Positions 1-5,687 are shown, numbered from the stretch's first letter. The stretch is DNA of 10,984 bases from Candidatus Woesearchaeota archaeon (GCA_018303705.1 JAGVXQ010000011.1:1-10984); one strand, 5' to 3'. The notes: generated by a model from the letters alone, not told the origin. Numbers and translations: made by a program.

Positions 1-1
1 C

Positions 2-631
2 AAATTGCCAAAGCCAGACATAGTGCTTGACTGCACAGACAACATGGAAACAAGGTTTGTCATTAACGACTATTGCAAAAAAAACAGCATTCCATTAATC
101 CATTCAGCAGCAATAAAATCATACGGTACAATATTCGTTGTTTGCAACGGCCCATGCTTGCGTTGCATATACAGCAATAACTCTATATTTGAAGACTGCT
201 CTGTTTCAGGCATATTGAACACAACATCTTCCTTGATATCATCAATACAATGTAATGAAGCATTAAAAATATTGGCAAAGAAGCCATATGAAAAAACACT
301 GCTAAGAGTTAACTTAAAAAACAATGAAATAACAAAGATAAAAGTAAATAAAAGGTGCAATCTGTGCATTGACAGGCCAATGAAGCAAAAATTGATAGTA
401 AAAAAATGCTCTGACAAAGGAGGTTATTCTGTTACCCAAAATCCAATTAAACCAATTAACTTGAAAAGCATAAAAAAACACTTTAATGTCTTGGCAGAAA
501 CCCCTATTGTCCTCGTTATAAAGGAAAAATACGAGATAATAATACACAATTACGGCGAACTTCTTTTCAAGAACGCTGAAAACACAAAAGAAATAGAAAA
601 AATAGCAAGAAAGGTTTTCAAAAATGCATAA
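2..631 (+). CDS. E1-like adenylyltransferase, ThiF/MoeB/UbaA family (5' partial)
   Basis: The reading frame is open from the left edge, so the N-terminal part (about 100-120 residues with the Gly-rich ATP-binding loop) lies outside the window. Seen here: the DCTDN motif of ThiF/MoeB enzymes; a first Cys pair CLRC (155-166); a Cys in EDCSVSG (197-199) at the position of E. coli ThiF Cys184, which joins the sulfur carrier; the conserved helix following it (SSIQCNEALKIL); and a second Cys pair CNLC (356-367). The four paired Cys should bind the structural zinc. A C-terminal extension of about 85 residues resembles the tail found on many MoeB/UbaA proteins. Family members adenylate the C-terminal Gly of a ubiquitin-like carrier so that it can be thiolated. 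The stop overlaps the next start by 8 bp, and a Gly-Gly carrier lies two genes downstream, so this is probably the activating enzyme of that carrier. Which family name applies (ThiF, MoeB or UbaA) cannot be settled from a fragment. Confidence 0.9.
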   Translation, partial: KLPKPDIVLDCTDNMETRFVINDYCKKNSIPLIHSAAIKSYGTIFVVCNGPCLRCIYSNNSIFEDCSVSGILNTTSSLISSIQCNEALKILAKKPYEKTLLRVNLKNNEITKIKVNKRCNLCIDRPMKQKLIVKKCSDKGGYSVTQNPIKPINLKSIKKHFNVLAETPIVLVIKEKYEIIIHNYGELLFKNAENTKEIEKIARKVFKNA

Positions 632-1241
632 GGCCCTATGCCTGATATCAGGAGGCTATGACAGCCCAGTGGCATCATCCATAATAAAAGAAAGGTTCGA
701 GCCAATAGCATTGCATTTTTCTATACAGCCATTTACTGACAGCAAGCCAGAGCTTAAAACTAAAAACATATGCAAGCTTCTTGGAATAAAAAAAATCTAT
801 GTCATAAGTGCTGGAAAGCTTTTTGCAGAGATAGTTAACAAATGCAATCACAGGTATTATTATGTCCTTTCTAAGAGGCTTATGCTTAGGATAGCAGAAA
901 AAATAGCAAGAAAGGAAAGATGCTCTTTTATTGTTACAGGCGAGTCACTTGGCCAGGTATCAAGCCAGACGTTGGACAATTTAACATTGATAGACAAGGC
1001 AGCAAAGCTAACAGTATTAAGGCCCTTGCTTGCTTATGACAAAAATGAGATAATAAGCATGTCAAAAGACCTATGTTTGTATGAAATCTCAACAGGCCCA
1101 GAGGTTTGCGACAGGCTAGGTCCAAAGAACCCAAAAACAAGATGCAATGAGAAATCAATAAAAGAGGAAGAAAGAAAGCTAAGCATTCCTAATTTGGTGA
1201 GCAATGGAGTCAAAAATGCCAAATGTGAATATATTCATTGA
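624..1241 (+). CDS. ThiI-like PP-loop sulfurtransferase lacking the THUMP region
   Basis: This 205-residue protein matches only the C-terminal AANH/PP-loop half of ThiI, the tRNA 4-thiouridine (U8) synthetase. Visible motifs: PP-loop SGGYDSPVA (residues 9-17), the ThiI signature TGESLGQVSSQTLDNL (105-120), VLRPLLAYDK (131-140), and GPEVCDRLGPKNPKTRC (158-174). Cys162 aligns with E. coli ThiI Cys344, the catalytic cysteine, and Cys174 is a second candidate. The N-terminal ferredoxin-like and THUMP domains (about 165 residues), which dock the tRNA, are absent: the protein begins directly at the PP-loop strand. There is no C-terminal rhodanese. The start overlaps the upstream E1 gene by 8 bp, and the 3' end overlaps the carrier gene. 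The adenylating chemistry is well supported; the substrate (tRNA U8, another nucleotide, or a thiazole-pathway step) is not. ATG 624 is preceded by an AAGG-type site about 9 nt upstream. Confidence 0.88.
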   Translation: MHKALCLISGGYDSPVASSIIKERFEPIALHFSIQPFTDSKPELKTKNICKLLGIKKIYVISAGKLFAEIVNKCNHRYYYVLSKRLMLRIAEKIARKERCSFIVTGESLGQVSSQTLDNLTLIDKAAKLTVLRPLLAYDKNEIISMSKDLCLYEISTGPEVCDRLGPKNPKTRCNEKSIKEEERKLSIPNLVSNGVKNAKCEYIH

Positions 1242-1416
1242 ACGCGAGAACATAAAGAAAAGGCTCAATGCTAAATCAATAGAAGATATCATGAAGAAGT
1301 TTAAAATAAACCCTGAAGTAGTTCTCATAGCAAAAAACAACGAGCTCGTTACCAAGAATGCAAAGATAAAAGAGAACGATGACATAAAATTCATTTCCGT
1401 CATTTCTGGCGGCTAA
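1216..1416 (+). CDS. Ubiquitin-like sulfur carrier protein (ThiS/MoaD/SAMP/Urm1-like)
   Basis: This small beta-grasp protein (66 residues from ATG 1216) ends in VISGG. The terminal Gly-Gly is what E1-like enzymes adenylate and what then carries sulfur as a thiocarboxylate. The pattern fits the family: a first strand VNIFIE, a helix around SIEDIMKKF, NNELV in the middle, then the late ENDDIKFI strand before the GG tail. An upstream in-frame ATG at 1204 would add four residues. I prefer 1216 because GGAG (1206-1209) sits 6 nt before it, whereas the GGTGA before 1204 has only a 3-nt spacer. The gene overlaps the ThiI-like gene by 26 bp and is the last of three overlapping genes with the E1. It is therefore the likely carrier for this E1 and a plausible sulfur source for the Ncs6-like enzyme at 2911-3822. 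ThiS, MoaD, SAMP and TtuB cannot be told apart by sequence at this length. Confidence 0.88.
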   Translation: MPNVNIFIERENIKKRLNAKSIEDIMKKFKINPEVVLIAKNNELVTKNAKIKENDDIKFISVISGG

Positions 1417-1616
1417 TACCCGTATATTAATCTTGTCAATACATCATTGTATCCTGCCCATATGACAAAACCAAGGATTACAATTAGCAGTATTATGAAC
1501 AGCACTATAAGCGCCTTTAATGAGTTCGCAACTGAATTCAGCCTTGCATTAGTCTTGTCAAGGTTTGTTTGGCTGAACCCATACAGCACTTTACCATCTT
1601 TTTGCTTGTAATTCAT
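1413..1616 (-). CDS. Small single-pass membrane protein, unknown function
   Basis: The 67-residue product has a polar, lysine- and asparagine-containing N-terminal third (MNYKQKDGKVLYGFSQTN) followed by one strong hydrophobic helix (about residues 34-54, ALIVLF to GFVIWAG) and a short tail. I do not recognise a family. Its stop overlaps the stop region of the convergent carrier gene by 4 bp, so the two ends are packed tail to tail. A TATA-like palindrome is centred 27 bp upstream of the ATG, which suggests a leaderless transcript and supports the start chosen. The topology cannot be settled; the positive residues lie mainly in the N-terminal part, which would favour an N-in orientation. Confidence 0.6.
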   Translation of the reverse strand: MNYKQKDGKVLYGFSQTNLDKTNARLNSVANSLKALIVLFIILLIVILGFVIWAGYNDVLTRLIYGY

Positions 1617-1636
1617 ATGTAGATGTTCAAGTTTTT

Positions 1637-1650
1637 AATATTTAAATATT
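1637..1650 (-). promoter_or_regulatory. TATA box for the small membrane protein
   Basis: AATATTTAAATATT is a perfect 14-bp palindrome centred 27 bp upstream of the ATG at 1616. That is the usual TATA-to-start distance in archaea, so the mRNA would begin at or next to the ATG (leaderless). Being palindromic, the box alone does not fix direction; the gene position does. Confidence 0.55.
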
Positions 1651-1697
1651 TGTATAACTAAAATATATAATAAAATCTATCTGTTTTCAATATTTTC

Positions 1698-2693
1698 CTA
1701 TAGTTCAAACCTGTATCCGCTTAAGTCCTTTAAGCCCTGCTCATATCCATGCTCTATTATTCTCTTTGCGCAATCCTTGTCAGGGCTGAAATGCGGCTTC
1801 ATGAAAAACTCTGGGTCGCTTGGGCATGTTGTTATCTGCACAAGGTCAGGGTTGTATCTTAAGTCCTTTAGCAAGCCTTTCATAAGCTTTCTTGCCATGT
1901 TTTTCGGCATTTTGCTTTCTTTTATGAATCTTTTTACTGAATTTACTGCATCTCTCTTGGCACCATATATGAGCTTGGCATTTTCTATCTTCTGGCTTAC
2001 TAATATGTATACTGCCTGTGTTGCAACAGTATACATTCCATATTTTTTCAAGGACCCGATTTCTTCTTTGAACGTGTAAGGCACATAAGTATGGGATACA
2101 AATATCAAGTCAGCTCCTGCATCCCTTGCCACATGGGTTGAAAGCGTTTTTCTTGTTTCTCCATCTATGAAATCTATTGAGTGGCTATTAGTTCTTACAG
2201 TTCTTGGTGCTAATATTCCTGGCACTGCGCAAGAAGCAGCCACAGCATCAGATATTTTGACATCACTCCTGTATTGCGCTTCAAACTCTGCATTATGAAA
2301 GTCTTTTTTGCAGAAAACATCCTTGTACGTGCCTGGTATAGGGTTCAATCTTGTTGCGATTATAAACAAGTCTGCGTCCAATGACTTAAAATCATTTGCA
2401 GTCATAGCGTTTCTCATGTATTCTTCTATGCCATCAGTTGACAGCGGGCTTTCAAACCTAAAGAAATTCCTTATTATGTCCTCTACATTTCTAAAGTCCA
2501 AATGGTTCTTTTTCAAGCCTTTCCAATAATATCTTGGAAACGCTTTGTTCAGCCTAAGCATGTCAAAATATGTTATCTGCTTTAGCCTGCCTTCATTTCT
2601 TGTAGCTGCATCAACCATGTCATCTAAGCTATAGCCTGATGCAGCCAAAGCCGAAAATATTGCACCTCCACTGCTTCCAACAAATGTCCTTAC
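1698..2693 (-). CDS. Patatin-like phospholipase, main part after a frameshift
   Basis: This open frame carries most of a patatin-family acyl hydrolase: the nucleophile elbow GSSGG (GxSxG, coded around 2660-2676), followed by the helix AIFSALAASGYS, and the catalytic Asp in FIDGETRK (DG motif), followed by ARDAGADLIFVSHTYVP, as in other patatins. The active site is a Ser/Asp dyad acting on acyl esters of membrane lipids. The frame has no good start: a TAG lies at 2694-2696 just before it, and the only early initiator is TTG at 2648, which would cut off the catalytic Ser. The missing start and oxyanion loop sit in the neighbouring frame at 2690-2836. The two together make a normal-looking patatin, so the gene appears broken by a one-base loss (or two-base gain) near 2690-2701, or by a sequencing/assembly error. 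The long intact downstream frame suggests a recent lesion. Confidence 0.8.
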   Translation of the reverse strand, partial: VRTFVGSSGGAIFSALAASGYSLDDMVDAATRNEGRLKQITYFDMLRLNKAFPRYYWKGLKKNHLDFRNVEDIIRNFFRFESPLSTDGIEEYMRNAMTANDFKSLDADLFIIATRLNPIPGTYKDVFCKKDFHNAEFEAQYRSDVKISDAVAASCAVPGILAPRTVRTNSHSIDFIDGETRKTLSTHVARDAGADLIFVSHTYVPYTFKEEIGSLKKYGMYTVATQAVYILVSQKIENAKLIYGAKRDAVNSVKRFIKESKMPKNMARKLMKGLLKDLRYNPDLVQITTCPSDPEFFMKPHFSPDKDCAKRIIEHGYEQGLKDLSGYRFEL

Positions 2694-2836
2694 CTATGCC
2701 CATTTCCATCCTTAGTTAAGCTTATTCCCTTTTCTTCAAGCGCCTTGCTAAATCCAAGATGATAGAACTTTGCCTTTAAGCCCCCGCCGCTTGCAACTAA
2801 TGCTATATGCTTCTTGTTTCTAATGACCTCAACCAT
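2690..2836 (-). pseudogene. 5' fragment of the frameshifted patatin-like gene
   Basis: Forty-eight codons from ATG 2836 to TAA 2690. The product reads HIALVASGGGLKAKFYHLGF then KALEEKGI, the standard patatin N-terminus: a beta strand, the Gly-rich oxyanion-hole loop (GGGLKA) and the first helix. It stops before the GxSxG elbow, which follows immediately in the frame shifted by one base. GGAAGG on the minus strand (about 2842-2850) is a good ribosome-binding site 5 nt before the ATG, so this is the native start of the full gene. Read with the downstream frame, the intact gene would span about 1698-2836 and encode close to 380 residues. Confidence 0.8.
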
Positions 2837-2880
2837 CACTGCTTCCTTCCTTTGTTATGCAATAATTAAAATGCAAAAAG

Positions 2881-2888
2881 ATATATAA
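2881..2888 (+). promoter_or_regulatory. TATA box for the Ncs6-like gene, possibly shared with the patatin gene
   Basis: ATATATAA is centred about 26 bp before ATG 2911, fitting a leaderless transcript of the Ncs6-like gene. Read on the other strand the same bases are TTATATAT, about 49 bp before the patatin ATG at 2836. A start about 26 bp downstream would give a leader of roughly 20 nt that includes the GGAAGG site. The 74-bp gap between the two divergent genes may therefore use one symmetric box in both directions; a weaker TTTTAATTA on the minus strand (2863-2871) is the alternative for the patatin gene. Confidence 0.6.
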
Positions 2889-2910
2889 GTGTTTTTATTA
2901 TTTTCATTGT

Positions 2911-3822
2911 ATGCCATGCAAGAACTGCAAATTAAACCCGGTAATCACTTTAACAAACAGCAATATAAGCCTGTGCAAGTCATGCTTCTTTAAGTACTTC
3001 GAAAGGAAAGTGCTCAAGACAGTATTCAAGTACAATCTTATAGAAAAGAAAGACAAGATTGCACTCGCCTCCTCTGGTGGGAAGGATTCAATGTCATTGC
3101 TTTACATCCTGAACAAGTTAGGCAGGAAAAGAGACTTTAACATAATCGCTGTTGCAATAGATGAAGGCATCAAAGGCTATCGTGATTTAAGGGATTTGAA
3201 AAGATACTGCAAAGAAAATAACATACCACTTAAGATCCACTCATTTAAGGATGAATTTGGAATTGATTTAGATCATGCAGCAAAAAAGATAACAAGCCTA
3301 AATCCATGTTCAATATGCGGAGTATTAAGAAGAAGGCTTTTGAACAAGGCTGCAATCAACCTAAAGGCCAACAAGCTTGCAACAGGCCATAACATGGATG
3401 ACGAATCCCAGTCAATTATGATGAATTATGTCATGGGAAATCTTGAGAGGTCAGCTAGGCTAGGCCCCATAACAGGAATCGTGAAAGACAAGAGATTTGT
3501 TCCAAGGATAAAGCCATTTTACTTCCTGGCAGAAAAAGAAACAGCAACATACGCATACCTAAAAAAGTTCCCGGTTAAGTTCAATGAATGCCCATATAGC
3601 AATGAATCATTTCGTGGCGAGATAAGGGACATGATAAACACTATTGAAAAAAACCATCCTGGAACAAAGCATGCAATAACAAATTCTTTTCTGCATTTGT
3701 TGCCTTCCCTAAAGGAAATGTACAAGAACTCAAAAATCAAAACATGCAGCAAATGCCTTGAGCCATCGAACGGAGATGTATGCAATACATGCCTTCTTTT
3801 AGGCAAAATCTCTAAGAAATAA
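2911..3822 (+). CDS. tRNA 2-thiolation protein, Ncs6/NcsA/TtuA family
   Basis: This 303-residue PP-loop enzyme is of the group that converts tRNA uridine to 2-thiouridine (U34 for NcsA/Ncs6, T54 for TtuA). Domains in order: N-terminal zinc finger with Cys3, Cys6, Cys22, Cys25; ATP-binding PP-loop SSGGKDS (54-60); CSICGVLRRR (Cys133 and Cys136); ATGHNMDDESQS (157-168); Cys227 in NECPYS; C-terminal zinc finger with Cys279, Cys282, Cys291, Cys294. Cys133, Cys136 and Cys227 match the three cysteines that hold the [4Fe-4S] cluster in TtuA. The length is full for the family. In archaea the sulfur donor is a SAMP/TtuB-type carrier activated by a UbaA/TtuC-type E1, and both partner types are encoded 1.5-2.9 kb upstream on the same strand. 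Whether the target is position 34 or 54 cannot be read from the sequence. ATG 2911 fits the TATA spacing. Confidence 0.92.
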   Translation: MPCKNCKLNPVITLTNSNISLCKSCFFKYFERKVLKTVFKYNLIEKKDKIALASSGGKDSMSLLYILNKLGRKRDFNIIAVAIDEGIKGYRDLRDLKRYCKENNIPLKIHSFKDEFGIDLDHAAKKITSLNPCSICGVLRRRLLNKAAINLKANKLATGHNMDDESQSIMMNYVMGNLERSARLGPITGIVKDKRFVPRIKPFYFLAEKETATYAYLKKFPVKFNECPYSNESFRGEIRDMINTIEKNHPGTKHAITNSFLHLLPSLKEMYKNSKIKTCSKCLEPSNGDVCNTCLLLGKISKK

Positions 3823-4105
3823 TATGTGCATGCCTTGTGTAGTCTCTTTCATCAGGCATTGGCTTTCTCTTGCATTCCCCAATTATTCTGTGATATTGCA
3901 CAACTACATTATCTCCACTAAAGTCACTTCTGCAAAAAGCATTGGTATTTTTTGGTCTATTAATCTCCAGCACCCTTTCAAGGCATCTGTTCTCCGAATA
4001 TAAACTCTTCGGAGCCTCAATAGGCTTTACTTCTACATGCTCATTGCTACCCTTTACCTTGAAGCTTTCTGTATGCCTGTCAAACACAATCTCTATTAAT
4101 TTCAT
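3812..4105 (-). CDS. Hypothetical protein, 97 residues
   Basis: I do not recognise this protein. It is soluble-looking, with no signal peptide or membrane segment, rich in charged residues, with a basic C-terminal half (ECKRKPMPDERDYTRHAH) and three isolated Cys (41, 58, 77) that form no clear metal motif. Reality is supported by a TATA-like sequence centred 26 bp before ATG 4105, by a continuous frame with the same AGA/AGG- and ATA-rich codon habit as its neighbours, and by tail-to-tail packing: its last 11 bp overlap the end of the Ncs6-like gene. No gene of comparable quality lies on the other strand here. Confidence 0.6.
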   Translation of the reverse strand: MKLIEIVFDRHTESFKVKGSNEHVEVKPIEAPKSLYSENRCLERVLEINRPKNTNAFCRSDFSGDNVVVQYHRIIGECKRKPMPDERDYTRHAHIIS

Positions 4106-4125
4106 TTGCTCTTTACATACACATC

Positions 4126-4135
4126 AATTTAAATA
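4126..4135 (-). promoter_or_regulatory. TATA box for the 97-residue protein
   Basis: AATTTAAATA (read TATTTAAATT on the minus strand) is centred about 26 bp before ATG 4105. The spacing predicts a leaderless mRNA. Confidence 0.5.
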
Positions 4136-4157
4136 GTTTTATGTACTAAAATCCATG

Positions 4158-4790
4158 TTACTGTATCTTGTAGAATTTCTCTGCATATTTGCAGTCACAT
4201 TTTTTCCCATAGCTTCTTGCCCTGTACCATACAGGAATCCACAAAGGGTATATGAATACCTTTTGGCTTTTGAACTTTTTCATGAGTCTTTTTTTCAGCT
4301 CAAAAGTGTCAGATATGTCTACATATATTGCAGGCTTGTTCTCGTTTAGTATGTTCCACACTTCAAATGTGTATATGCTTTTATTATACCCTGTCTTTTT
4401 TAGGGCATTCATCACAACATAATTTACTGCCTTGTGGTCGGGATGCGGGTCTGATTCAGAATGCGTGAATATTATTTCTGGCTTGTACTTCCTTACAAGT
4501 GTTTTTATTCTGCCTCTTGCATTGTTCTTGTTTGCCTCTTCCCTTATTTTGCCCTCCTCCAACCCCAAGAATATGCATTCCCTCTCAAAAATCTTGTCTA
4601 TGTCTTCTGCTTCTTTTTGCCTTGTGCTGCTGACTATCTCTTCTTTTAGGTGGGGGTGTGACTTCTCGCCGTATGAAAATATGACAACTATGATTTCTTT
4701 GCCTTCTTTCACGTATTTCAATAAAGTTCCACCAATTCCTATGATCTCATCATCATTGTGGCTTACAAAGGCCATTATAGTTTTTGCCAT
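4158..4790 (-). CDS. PIG-L/LmbE-family N-deacetylase
   Basis: This 210-residue protein is of the family that removes acetyl groups from N-acetylglucosamine-type substrates with a Zn ion (PIG-L, MshB, LmbE and diacetylchitobiose deacetylases). The N-terminal metal/catalytic motif appears as SHNDDEIIGIGGT (residues 10-22; families often have AHPDDE, so Pro is replaced by Asn here). The second motif HPDH is at 116-119 in HSESDPHPDHKAV. The rest follows the Rossmann-like order of the family: IIVVIFSYGE, a KEAEDIDK helix, then IIFTH. The likely substrate is a sugar or glycolipid precursor; none can be named. I start at ATG 4790 rather than TTG 4805 because a TATA box (4811-4818) is centred 25 bp upstream of 4790 and would give a leaderless mRNA. 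The gene stands alone, about 50 bp upstream of the minus-strand 97-residue gene. Confidence 0.88.
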   Translation of the reverse strand: MAKTIMAFVSHNDDEIIGIGGTLLKYVKEGKEIIVVIFSYGEKSHPHLKEEIVSSTRQKEAEDIDKIFERECIFLGLEEGKIREEANKNNARGRIKTLVRKYKPEIIFTHSESDPHPDHKAVNYVVMNALKKTGYNKSIYTFEVWNILNENKPAIYVDISDTFELKKRLMKKFKSQKVFIYPLWIPVWYRARSYGKKCDCKYAEKFYKIQ

Positions 4791-4810
4791 AATATTAACA
4801 AACAAAATCG

Positions 4811-4818
4811 ATATTTAA
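4811..4818 (-). promoter_or_regulatory. TATA box for the PIG-L/LmbE-like gene
   Basis: TTAAATAT on the minus strand is centred about 25 bp before ATG 4790. It decides the start: transcription from it would begin at about 4790, downstream of the TTG at 4805. Confidence 0.55.
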
Positions 4819-4885
4819 CACTTTCTAGCCATAAATCTTAATGTGATGTCCAAGAATTGCAAATGTTATTTCATTGAATGTAAAA

Positions 4886-4977
4886 TGCGTCAGCGGGGAT
4901 TCGAACCCCGGTTTCTGACTTGGAAGGCCAGAATTTTGGTCTCCTTAAAAAGAATCTAACCACTAAACTACTGACGC
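4886..4977 (-). tRNA. tRNA-Gly(UCC) with a 20-nt D-arm intron
   Basis: Acceptor stem GCGTCAG/CTGACGC with discriminator A and no encoded CCA; anticodon arm CTGGC-CTTCCAA-GTCAG (anticodon TCC, 4922-4924); T arm CGGGG-TTCGAAT-CCCCG. The gene is 92 nt, and 20 nt too long between the D loop and the anticodon stem. Removing 4936-4955 restores a normal D arm (G10-T25, T11-A24, T12-A23, T13-G22, loop AGTGGTTA) and a 72-nt tRNA. The cut sites lie in a textbook bulge-helix-bulge: central 4-bp helix GGUU/GACC, 3-nt bulges AGA and AAA each cut after the second base, inner helix UUCUU/AAGGA closed by UUU, and three outer pairs (U16-A24, G15-U25, A14-U26). Splicing therefore falls between nucleotides 22 and 23, a non-canonical position. 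No convincing TATA box was found at the right distance on this strand. Confidence 0.93.
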
Positions 4978-5077
4978 ATTATATAAAATATTTTTCAGTT
5001 GGATTCATCGTTCAAAAAGGTAAAATTATTGGGTAATAAACCTTGCGTTTCATTGTTTTTTACCAGATTTAGAAGTC

Positions 5078-5087
5078 TTTATAAATA
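5078..5087 (+). promoter_or_regulatory. TATA box for tRNA-Trp
   Basis: TTTATAAATA lies centred about 28 bp before the first base of the mature tRNA-Trp at 5110, so the transcript would start at or close to the mature 5' end. Confidence 0.6.
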
Positions 5088-5109
5088 ATCAAACAGCTCA
5101 AAAAAACGA

Positions 5110-5195
5110 GGGAACGTAGTATAACCCGGCAGTATAGTTGGCTCCAGTGTTTTTGGAGTTACCATCGGATCCAGGTTCAAATCCTGGCGTTCCCA
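5110..5195 (+). tRNA. tRNA-Trp(CCA) with a 13-nt intron at position 37/38
   Basis: Acceptor stem GGGAACG/CGTTCCC with discriminator A and no CCA; D stem GTAT/GTAT with loop AACCCGGCA (A14, G18, G19 and A21 all in place); T arm CCAGG-TTCAAAT-CCTGG. The middle is 13 nt too long. Removing 5148-5160 gives anticodon arm GTTGG-CTCCAGA-CCATC, the standard loop for anticodon CCA (5144-5146), with one U-U mismatch at 28-42, and a 73-nt tRNA. Splice sites: central 4-bp helix CUCC (32-35) with GGAG in the intron, 3' bulge UUA followed by CCA of the exon stem, and cuts after the second base of AGU and of UUA. The intron sits after nucleotide 37, the canonical archaeal site, and tRNA-Trp is the archaeal tRNA most often interrupted there. 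The intron has no inner helix: only a loop closes the central helix. Confidence 0.92.
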
Positions 5196-5202
5196 TTTTA
5201 CT

Positions 5203-5664
5203 TTACCATGAAACAACCCTTGTAAAATTGCCTCTTTCTATCTTTTCTTTATGTTCTTTTAATCTCTCTATAAACTCAAGGTAAACTTCGCTGACCCTTC
5301 TTGCATAGCCATGTAAATCCAAGAACTTTGGGTTGATATACCTTAATTTGGTTTTTGTGTGAAAATGACAATCATTAGGAGCTTCAATTATTCTTATATT
5401 TGGGTTTAGCATCTCAAGACGTTTAATCTTATCTTTGTCATTAAGCTCTTTATAAACAATAAATGCATCATATAAAAGACGTTTAATATTATCTTTGTCA
5501 TTAAGCTCTTTGTAAACAATAGATGCAGCATATAAGTTACCTTTGCTGACTGCAACTTTTGCAAGATATCTTAGATGTACTTCACTAGAATGCATGCCTA
5601 TAGTATCTTGACCATCTCTGGCATTTCTATAACCTATAGTTGCTCTACTTATTTGGTAATCCAT
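5203..5664 (-). CDS. Hypothetical protein with a 20-residue tandem repeat
   Basis: This 153-residue protein belongs to no family I can name. Residues 44-63 and 64-83 are two copies of a 20-residue unit sharing IVYKELNDKD.IKRL; the pattern (small residues, then YKEL, then a polar turn, then IKRL) looks like a short helix-turn-helix solenoid of TPR type, but two copies are too few to be sure. At DNA level it is a 60-bp tandem duplication (5416-5475 and 5476-5535). The rest is charged, with a basic helical C-terminus (EFIERLKEHKEKIERG). There is no signal peptide or membrane segment. A TATA box centred 27 bp before ATG 5664 supports the start and predicts a leaderless mRNA. The stop codon lies 7 bp from the end of the convergent tRNA-Trp gene. 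Confidence 0.6.
   Translation of the reverse strand: MDYQISRATIGYRNARDGQDTIGMHSSEVHLRYLAKVAVSKGNLYAASIVYKELNDKDNIKRLLYDAFIVYKELNDKDKIKRLEMLNPNIRIIEAPNDCHFHTKTKLRYINPKFLDLHGYARRVSEVYLEFIERLKEHKEKIERGNFTRVVSW
5416..5535. repeat. 60-bp tandem duplication inside the coding region
   Basis: Two head-to-tail 60-bp copies (5416-5475, 5476-5535) differ at only four positions (5428/5488, 5452/5512, 5462/5522, 5468/5528). The unit is 20 codons, so the frame is kept. The close identity in both silent and replacement sites indicates a recent duplication. Confidence 0.9.
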
Positions 5665-5687
5665 CTAAAACTCAAATGCACATATCT

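Noticed and set aside
2685..2705. Programmed -1 frameshifting in the patatin gene.
   Set aside because: No X XXY YYZ heptamer or clear downstream stem was found at the junction; a mutation or base error is simpler.
4432..4818. A 128-codon plus-strand frame rich in hydrophobic residues.
   Set aside because: It lies wholly opposite the PIG-L/LmbE-like gene, whose metal motifs are intact; hydrophobicity is an antisense artefact.
4978..5109. TATATAA immediately next to tRNA-Gly as its promoter.
   Set aside because: It is only about 8 bp from the mature 5' end, so a start about 26 bp downstream would fall inside the tRNA.
5110..5195. Reading the tRNA as an intronless tRNA-Asn(GUU) with loop GTGTTTT or as tRNA-Gln from TTTTGGA.
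   Set aside because: The Asn reading needs T at 37, G at 32 and an odd 12-nt variable loop; the Gln reading has no anticodon stem. Removing 13 nt gives a standard tRNA-Trp with BHB-type cut sites.
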